From a bacterium (GTDB taxonomy: Bacteria; Bacillota; Bacilli; Lactobacillales; Streptococcaceae): a stretch of DNA of 64,000 bases. The translations under genes and the position numbers were made by a program. Shown here one piece after another: positions 58,875-64,000 of the stretch (the stretch's first letter is position 1; every line of letters starts with the position of its first letter). The notes under the pieces were generated by a model. That model did not search any database and was not told where the DNA came from. It saw only the letters and a list, made by a program, of their open reading frames with translations. The stretch covers positions 124,001 through 188,000 of the forward strand of contig CAJNCY010000002.1 in the NCBI GenBank assembly GCA_905221375.1, in the 5' to 3' direction.

Positions 58875-59528
58875 ATGAAACGTCAATCAGCCTTGGTCGT
58901 CTTTAGTGGCGGTCAAGATTCTACAACCTGCCTCTTTTGGGCTAAAGAACACTATGAAACAGTCGAAGCAGTTACCTTTGCCTACGGTCAACGCCATCAT
59001 CTCGAAATTCAAGTCGCTAGAGAAATCGCTAAGGAACAGGGGATTCGTCATCATATCCTAGATATGTCTCTGCTGGGGCAAATCACTGAAAATGCCTTGA
59101 CCTCTGATATGGAGATTGAGCAAAAAGAGGGGGAGGTCCCCAATACCTTCGTTGACGGTCGCAACCACCTCTTTCTGTCCTTTGCGGCAGTTCTTGCTAA
59201 GCAACGAGGCATTAAAGATATCGTGACAGGTGTCTGCGAGACAGACTTCTCAGGCTACCCCGATTGTCGAGATGTCTTTGTCAAATCCCTTAATGTTACC
59301 CTCAACCTTGCCATGGATTACGACTTTGTTATCCAAACACCTCTCATGTGGCTAGACAAGGCTGAAACTTGGGAATTAGCTGACCAACTCGGTGCCTTTG
59401 ACTATGTTCGTGAAAAGACCTTGACCTGCTACAACGGGATTATTGGAAGTGGTTGTGGAGATTGCCCAGCCTGCCACCTACGACAGCATGGTCTAGATGT
59501 TTATCTCTCACAGAAAGGAGAGAACTAA
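58875..59528 (+). CDS. queC: 7-cyano-7-deazaguanine synthase
   Basis: QueC converts 7-carboxy-7-deazaguanine to preQ0. The start [19 protein letters not shown] has GGAAGGAG upstream, giving 217 residues. The PP-loop SGGQDST is at residues 11-17 and the zinc-binding Cys cluster '[10 protein letters not shown]' is near 198. QueD begins at the last base of its stop (TAATG). The operon queCDEF makes preQ1 for queuosine, matching the upstream riboswitch. Confidence 0.96.
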   Translation: MKRQSALVVFSGGQDSTTCLFWAKEHYETVEAVTFAYGQRHHLEIQVAREIAKEQGIRHHILDMSLLGQITENALTSDMEIEQKEGEVPNTFVDGRNHLFLSFAAVLAKQRGIKDIVTGVCETDFSGYPDCRDVFVKSLNVTLNLAMDYDFVIQTPLMWLDKAETWELADQLGAFDYVREKTLTCYNGIIGSGCGDCPACHLRQHGLDVYLSQKGEN

Positions 59529-59971
59529 TGTTTTTTGCACCCAAAGAAATCAAACAGGAAACCGGGGAGTCTCTTGTCTACAATCATCACAGAACCTTGG
59601 TATCAAAAGAATTTACCTTTGATGCTGCCCACCACCTCTTTCACTATGAGGGAAAATGCAAGTCCCTGCACGGCCACACCTATCATTTGCAAATTGCTGT
59701 CAGTGGATTTTTAGATGAACGTGGTATGACCTACGATTTTGGAGACATCAAAGCGATCTACAAGAACTTCTTAGAGCCCCACTTGGATCATCGCTATCTA
59801 AACGAAACTCTTCCCTATATGAACACAACTGCTGAAAATATGGTTTACTGGATTTTCCAAACCATGAACCAAAAGTTGCCAGACGAACGTGGTCTCCGTT
59901 TGGAATATGTTCGCCTCTATGAGACTCCGACTGCCTTTGCGGAGTTTAGACGGGAGTGGTTAGATGACTAG
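59528..59971 (+). CDS. queD: 6-carboxytetrahydropterin synthase
   Basis: QueD makes 6-carboxytetrahydropterin from dihydroneopterin triphosphate. The 147-residue protein has the zinc-binding His residues in 'FTFDAAHHLFHYEGKCKSLHGHTYH' (residues 28-52; described as a region) and Cys at about 44. It starts overlapping the queC stop by one base and overlaps queE by 8 nt. Confidence 0.94.
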   Translation: MFFAPKEIKQETGESLVYNHHRTLVSKEFTFDAAHHLFHYEGKCKSLHGHTYHLQIAVSGFLDERGMTYDFGDIKAIYKNFLEPHLDHRYLNETLPYMNTTAENMVYWIFQTMNQKLPDERGLRLEYVRLYETPTAFAEFRREWLDD

Positions 59972-60680
59972 GGAACGTGTCCTCAAACTACCAGTTCTAG
60001 AAATTTTTGGCCCAACCTTTCAAGGCGAAGGCCGTGCAATCGGGCAGAAAACCATGTTTGTCCGCACTGCTGGTTGCGATTACCACTGCGACTGGTGCGA
60101 TTCTGCCTTTACATGGGATGGCTCTGAAAAGCCAACTCGTATGACTGCTGACGAGGTCATTGCTGCCTTGGATAAATTAGGGAGCTACGACTATGTAACC
60201 CTATCTGGGGGAAATCCTGCTATCCTAGCAGCCAACATGGCTGAACTCGTCACTAAACTCAAGGAACGTGGTGTCACTCTGGCTGTTGAAACTCAAGGCT
60301 CTCGCTGGCAAAATTGGTTGAAAGACATCGACCAGGTTACTCTGAGTCCAAAACCTCCTTCATCCAAGATGGAAGTCAACTTTGAGACCTTGGACTTTAT
60401 CGTTTCCCAACTGGATCCAGACAAGGTCACCTTTAAAATCCCTGTCTTTGATGATGCAGATTTAGCCTTTGCTAAAGGAATACAAGAACGCTACCAACCA
60501 GATGTCCTTTTCTTATCTGCTGGAAATCCTGAACCCAAGGCTACAGGAAATATTATCCAAGATCAACTGGACCGTCTCAAAGAACTCTGGGAACGCATCG
60601 CTGCCGACGATAGCTGGGGCAATGTCCGCGTCCTTCCTCAACTCCATACTCTCCTCTACGACAACCAACGTGGTGTTTAA
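59964..60680 (+). CDS. queE: 7-carboxy-7-deazaguanine synthase (radical SAM)
   Basis: QueE is the radical SAM enzyme that rearranges carboxytetrahydropterin to CDG. The 238-residue protein has Cx3Cx2C in 'CDYHCDWCD' (about residues 38-46) and 'TLSGGNP' as its GGE-like motif, in the short N-terminal arrangement of QueE. It overlaps queD by 8 nt. A BOX element begins at its stop codon. Confidence 0.95.
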   Translation: MTRERVLKLPVLEIFGPTFQGEGRAIGQKTMFVRTAGCDYHCDWCDSAFTWDGSEKPTRMTADEVIAALDKLGSYDYVTLSGGNPAILAANMAELVTKLKERGVTLAVETQGSRWQNWLKDIDQVTLSPKPPSSKMEVNFETLDFIVSQLDPDKVTFKIPVFDDADLAFAKGIQERYQPDVLFLSAGNPEPKATGNIIQDQLDRLKELWERIAADDSWGNVRVLPQLHTLLYDNQRGV

Positions 60681-60785
60681 TACTCTTCGAAAATCAAATT
60701 CAAACCACGTCAGCTTCGCCTTACCGTACTCAAGTACAGCTTGCGGCTAGCTTCCTAGTTTGCTCTTTGATTTTCATTGAGTATA
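60679..60785 (+). repeat. BOX element (boxA-boxC form), plus orientation
   Basis: Starts TAATACTCTTCGAAAATCAA, includes CGTCAGCTTCGCCTTACCGT and ends TTTTCATTGAGTATA. It begins on the queE stop codon and fills most of the gap to queF. Confidence 0.9.
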
Positions 60786-60804
60786 AAATTAGAAAGAAAA
60801 AATT

Positions 60805-61296
60805 ATGTCACAACAAGAAGAAATGAAAAACCTAAGCCTCCTAGGCAACAAAGAAACCAACTACATTTTCGAATATCAACCAGAAGTCCTGGAATCCTTT
60901 GACAATCGTCATGTGGAAAATGACTATTTCATCAAATTCAACTGTCCCGAATTTACTTCCCTTTGCCCAATCACTGCTCAGCCAGACTTTGCGACCATTT
61001 ATATTTCCTACATTCCTGACAAGCTCTGTGTTGAGTCAAAATCCCTCAAACTATACCTCTTTAGCTACCGAAACCACGGAGATTTCCACGAAAACTGTAT
61101 CAACACCATCGGGAAAGACTTGGTCAACTTGCTAGACCCTCGCTATTTGGAGGTTTGGGGAAAATTCACTCCGCGCGGTGGCATTTCAATCGACCCCTAC
61201 TACAACTACGGTAAACCTGGAACTAAGTATGAAGGCTTGGCAGAACAACGCCTCTTCCAACACGACCTTTATCCAGAGAAAATTGACAACCGCTAA
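60805..61296 (+). CDS. queF: NADPH-dependent 7-cyano-7-deazaguanine reductase
   Basis: QueF reduces preQ0 to preQ1. The 163-residue protein has the catalytic Cys in '[14 protein letters not shown]' near residue 55 and the QueF motif '[20 protein letters not shown]'. The short form (as in B. subtilis) is homodecameric. It completes the queCDEF operon; a BOX element and terminator follow. Confidence 0.96.
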   Translation: MSQQEEMKNLSLLGNKETNYIFEYQPEVLESFDNRHVENDYFIKFNCPEFTSLCPITAQPDFATIYISYIPDKLCVESKSLKLYLFSYRNHGDFHENCINTIGKDLVNLLDPRYLEVWGKFTPRGGISIDPYYNYGKPGTKYEGLAEQRLFQHDLYPEKIDNR

Positions 61297-61299
61297 ACT

Positions 61300-61451
61300 C
61301 ATACTCAATGAAAATCAAAAAGCAAACTAGGAAACTAGCCATAGGCTACTCAAAGCACTGCTTTGAGGTTGTAGATAAGACTGACGAAGTCAATCACATA
61401 TATAATCCAAGGTGAAGCTGACGTGGTTTGAAGAGATTTTCGAAGAGTATC
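61300..61451 (-). repeat. BOX element with one boxB, minus orientation
   Basis: Starts ATACTCAATGAAAATCAAAA, contains one boxB (TAGATAAGACTGACGAAGTC) and ends GAAGAGATTTTCGAAGAGTA. It lies between queF and the terminator. Confidence 0.9.
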
Positions 61452-61456
61452 ATACT

Positions 61457-61495
61457 AAAAAGCCCTGTTCCTCAAAATGAGGAGCAAGGCTTTTT
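61457..61495. terminator. bidirectional terminator between queF and aquaporin gene
   Basis: AAAAAGCCC...CTC pairs with GAGGAGCAAGGCTTTTT (arms 61458-61473 with 61479-61495), with A/T runs on both sides. Confidence 0.7.
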
Positions 61496-61504
61496 GAGTT
61501 TCAA

Positions 61505-62173
61505 TTATTCTTCTGTTCCAAGGAAGTTTTTCGCAACAAGTGCTGCAAGAACTCCACCAACGATTGGCGCAAGGATGAAAATCCAAACTTGTTGAAGGGC
61601 TACGCCACCTACCAAGACAGCTGGTGCCAAGCTACGAGCTGGGTTTACTGAAAGTCCAGTAATGTTCAATCCAACAAGAATCATAGCCATCAATGACAAA
61701 CCGATTACCAAACCAGCAATCGCGCCATTTCCTTTACTTTCTGAAGTAACAGTCATGATAACCAAAACAAACAAGAAAGTTGCGATGACTTCAAACAAGA
61801 AACCACCAAAGACAGTGACACCGTTTGCCAAGGCATTTTCACCAAGACTAGCAGTTGACATACCTGAGTTCGCCAAGAGGAAGAATACCGCAGCTGACGC
61901 AAGGAAAGCTCCAGCTACTTGCCCAAGGATGTAGTTGACAAGCTCTGAAGATGATAAACGTTTGTTAACAAACATAGCGATCGAAACAGCTGGGTTCAAG
62001 TGAGCACCTGAAACAGTTCCGATTGAGTAGGCTGCGACTACGATTGCCAGACCAAAGGCAAAGGCGATTCCAAGGTGACCTAGGCCATCAAGACCATTTC
62101 CAAAAACAACAGCTCCTGTTCCGATGAACACAAGCATGAACGTACCGATTAACTCAGCAACAAATTTTTTCAT
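61505..62173 (-). CDS. MIP-family aquaporin
   Basis: A 222-residue channel with six membrane helices and two NPA motifs: 'SGAHLNPAVSIAMF' near residue 58 and 'LSVNPARSLAPA' near 180. The sequence around the second motif (NPARS) points to a water-type (AqpZ-like) channel rather than a glycerol facilitator (which has NPARD). It is monocistronic. In pneumococci a related aquaporin has been linked to oxidative stress and H2O2 transport. Confidence 0.92.
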   Translation of the reverse strand: MKKFVAELIGTFMLVFIGTGAVVFGNGLDGLGHLGIAFAFGLAIVVAAYSIGTVSGAHLNPAVSIAMFVNKRLSSSELVNYILGQVAGAFLASAAVFFLLANSGMSTASLGENALANGVTVFGGFLFEVIATFLFVLVIMTVTSESKGNGAIAGLVIGLSLMAMILVGLNITGLSVNPARSLAPAVLVGGVALQQVWIFILAPIVGGVLAALVAKNFLGTEE

Positions 62174-62428
62174 TTTCTTTCTCCTTTTTTCAAAAACTAG
62201 ATACTAGTCTATCAAAAGAAGGAAAGGGTTTCAAGAAAATTGTTTGGAAATTTTCAGGATAAAATTCTATAAAAACGGTAGTGTTTATTTGAAACATTTT
62301 TTCTAAAGATATATAATGTCAATATAGTTCTAATAAGTTATTTATTCCCTAATTTGAACTAATTTTTACAACTTTGCTGTTCTTTTATGAACGTTTGAAT
62401 GGTATCGTGGATACCAAGGAGGAATCAT

Positions 62429-63193
62429 ATGTCTAAAGTTGCTATTGTCACAGGTGCAGGTCAAGGAATCGGTTTTGCAATCGCAAAACGATTGGTTCAA
62501 GATGGCTTTAAGGTAGGAGTCTTAGACTACAATCCCGAAACAGCTGAAAAGGCTGTTGCCGAATTATCAGCTGAAAATGCCTTCGCTGTCGTGGCCGATG
62601 TTTCGAAACAGGCAGAAGTTGCACAAGCATTTCAAAAGGTTGTTGACCATTTTGGTGATTTGAATGTTGTCGTAAATAACGCTGGTGTTGCTCCCACTAC
62701 TCCTCTTGATACAATTACTGAGGAACAATTTACACGCACTTTCGGTATCAACGTTGGTGGTGTCATTTGGGGTTCACAAGCTGCACAAGCGCAATTTAAA
62801 GCACTTGGCCACGGAGGTAAAATTATCAACGCAACCTCTCAAGCCGGTGTAGTGGGTAATCCAAATCTAACTGTTTATGGTGGAACAAAGTTTGCTGTTC
62901 GCGGAATCACGCAAACATTAGCACGTGATCTAGCAGACTCAGGCATCACTGTTAACGCCTACGCACCAGGTATTGTGAAAACACCAATGATGTACGACAT
63001 CGCTCATGAAGTTGGTAAAAATGCAGGAAAAGATGACGAGTGGGGTATGCAGACATTTGCAAAAGATATTACTCTAAAACGTCTATCTGAACCAGAAGAT
63101 GTGGCTGCTGCTGTCAGCTTCCTTGCAGGACCAGATTCAAACTACATTACAGGACAAACCATTATCGTTGATGGTGGTATGCAATTCCATTAA
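62429..63193 (+). CDS. acetoin/diacetyl reductase, (S)-specific (BudC/ButA type SDR)
   Basis: The start [20 protein letters not shown] has AAGGAGG seven bases upstream, giving 254 residues. It is a classical short-chain dehydrogenase: NAD-binding TGAGQGIG (residues 9-16), NNAGVAP near 86, catalytic Ser/Tyr/Lys in '[21 protein letters not shown]', and '[11 protein letters not shown]'. Sequence around these is typical of diacetyl/acetoin reductases producing 2,3-butanediol. Other polyol dehydrogenases are possible. Confidence 0.86.
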   Translation: MSKVAIVTGAGQGIGFAIAKRLVQDGFKVGVLDYNPETAEKAVAELSAENAFAVVADVSKQAEVAQAFQKVVDHFGDLNVVVNNAGVAPTTPLDTITEEQFTRTFGINVGGVIWGSQAAQAQFKALGHGGKIINATSQAGVVGNPNLTVYGGTKFAVRGITQTLARDLADSGITVNAYAPGIVKTPMMYDIAHEVGKNAGKDDEWGMQTFAKDITLKRLSEPEDVAAAVSFLAGPDSNYITGQTIIVDGGMQFH

Positions 63194-63201
63194 GATATAG
63201 G

Positions 63202-63233
63202 AAAAGAGGTTGGAAAATGATTCAACCTCTTTT
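63202..63233 (+). terminator. terminator after the acetoin reductase gene
   Basis: AAAAGAGGTTG (63202-63212) pairs with CAACCTCTTTT (63223-63233). Confidence 0.85.
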
Positions 63234-63300
63234 GTTAGTTTTCATTATTAGTTAGGAGGATACAATAGAAACTCTTTCAATAAGTACTATTAGCTTATCC

Positions 63301-64000
63301 CTAGAATTGAAAAGACTGGATAGCTTCTTTCAAGTCATCTTGTAAACTATTTCTCTGATCAAGTTGGACATAGACTTCCAACAGACAGGATCTGAAGTTG
63401 GAAAATTTATAAAAATCTTCCCTTTCTTCTATCGGAAAGTCAACAGCTTTTATCCAAGAAGTCACTTGCTCTTGCTCCAACTTCCCTTGTAAAATAGGTT
63501 CATAGATCACTCTTGCTAGACGCCAATCCTCATCATCTGTAAAGCGAATCGAAACTCTTTTAAATAGTTGGCCAAGTATCTCAAATACTTCATGAACTCT
63601 GTTTTTAGGAAAGTCTGGATGACAAACCACCTCTGTCAGTAAATCAGCTCCATGCGCAAAAGCATGAACCCAACCATACTGACTTGAAAAACCCGTTGTA
63701 TCCTTTTCTTTTGAAAGATAATACAAACCTTGATGTAAAAGGACATTACGAATTCCTGCTTTTAATCCCTGATAAAAAATCGATTGCTGGTTGGCATCTG
63801 CAGACAAGAGATTTGCATAAATAAGCGCCCTAAAAGAACGTTCAAGGGTTGACAGTCCTACCTTATCAATCTCTTTATCTAACCCTCCATCAGCTGAGAC
63901 CACCTCAGCAATCAAATAAAATTGTTCCTGTGTAAATAGCTCTTCCTGAATCCCTCTAGCAAAGTTTGTAAAAACAAGATCATCGCGAATTTCTGGAGAA
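63301..64000 (-). CDS. DUF2785-family protein, 5' end outside window
   Basis: The minus-strand frame is open from the right edge, reading 'SPEIRDDLVFTNFARGIQ' before 'LIAEVVSADGG', and ends at 63301. The visible part is 232 residues of helical, soluble protein with 'QYGWVHAFAHGADLLTEVV', which fits DUF2785. The function is unknown. The true start is to the right of 64000. Confidence 0.75.
   Translation of the reverse strand, partial: SPEIRDDLVFTNFARGIQEELFTQEQFYLIAEVVSADGGLDKEIDKVGLSTLERSFRALIYANLLSADANQQSIFYQGLKAGIRNVLLHQGLYYLSKEKDTTGFSSQYGWVHAFAHGADLLTEVVCHPDFPKNRVHEVFEILGQLFKRVSIRFTDDEDWRLARVIYEPILQGKLEQEQVTSWIKAVDFPIEEREDFYKFSNFRSCLLEVYVQLDQRNSLQDDLKEAIQSFQF

Overview
The window is chromosomal DNA of a mitis-group Streptococcus (S. 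mitis, S. pseudopneumoniae or S. pneumoniae). This rests on six BOX elements, choline-binding surface proteins, a 680-residue PBP2b with pneumococcal numbering, and gene order close to that around pneumococcal ddl-recR-pbp2b, nan, recG-alr-acpS-aroG-secA, der and dnaI-nrdR. I lean towards S. mitis or an atypical pneumococcus: the nan region lacks the usual PTS and second sialidase genes, and several loci are not standard pneumococcal content.

Layout: 1-6.4 kb holds envelope and repair genes on the minus strand (YwaF-like, Nudix, murF, ddl, recR, pbp2b). 6.6-15.9 kb is the sialic acid catabolic regulon: a divergent RpiR-type regulator, a RelBE-type toxin-antitoxin pair wedged into a duplicated terminator, ROK kinase, N-acetylneuraminate lyase, YesL, YhcH, the SatABC transporter and NanE, with shared operator blocks and cre sites. 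15.9-23.4 kb is a mosaic of IS200/IS605 and IS30 remnants, an unanchored NanA-type sialidase, and a large double-trypsin-domain protein carrying NanA-like repeats and an LPDTG anchor. 23.9-27.4 kb has an acetyl esterase, a broken acetyltransferase, an Rpn nuclease and its remnant, and a 20-codon ORF. 27.5-45.4 kb is mostly core genome (recG, alr, acpS, two DAHP synthases, secA, an ABC operon, der, nitroreductase, dnaI/dnaB/nrdR, and a GntR-ABC operon).

45.5-51.3 kb is the most unusual part. An Rgg-like regulator diverges from a tandemly duplicated two-gene unit: a secreted choline-binding caspase-fold protease with an EF-hand-like loop, followed by a second choline-binding protein. The second protease copy is a pseudogene, but both partner proteins and both promoters are intact. 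51.4-56.3 kb holds an ABC exporter and a compact radical-SAM peptide (RiPP) locus: promoter, palindromic leader, short precursor, terminator/attenuator, orphan N-terminal maturase ORF, SPASM maturase and ABC transporter. The precursor has a frameshift in an A7 tract and the maturase appears split, so the locus is either decaying or phase-variable.

56.3-64 kb contains lrgAB, a MarR regulator with two matching operator candidates, thioredoxin, a probable preQ1 riboswitch with queCDEF, an aquaporin, an acetoin/diacetyl reductase and a partial DUF2785 gene.
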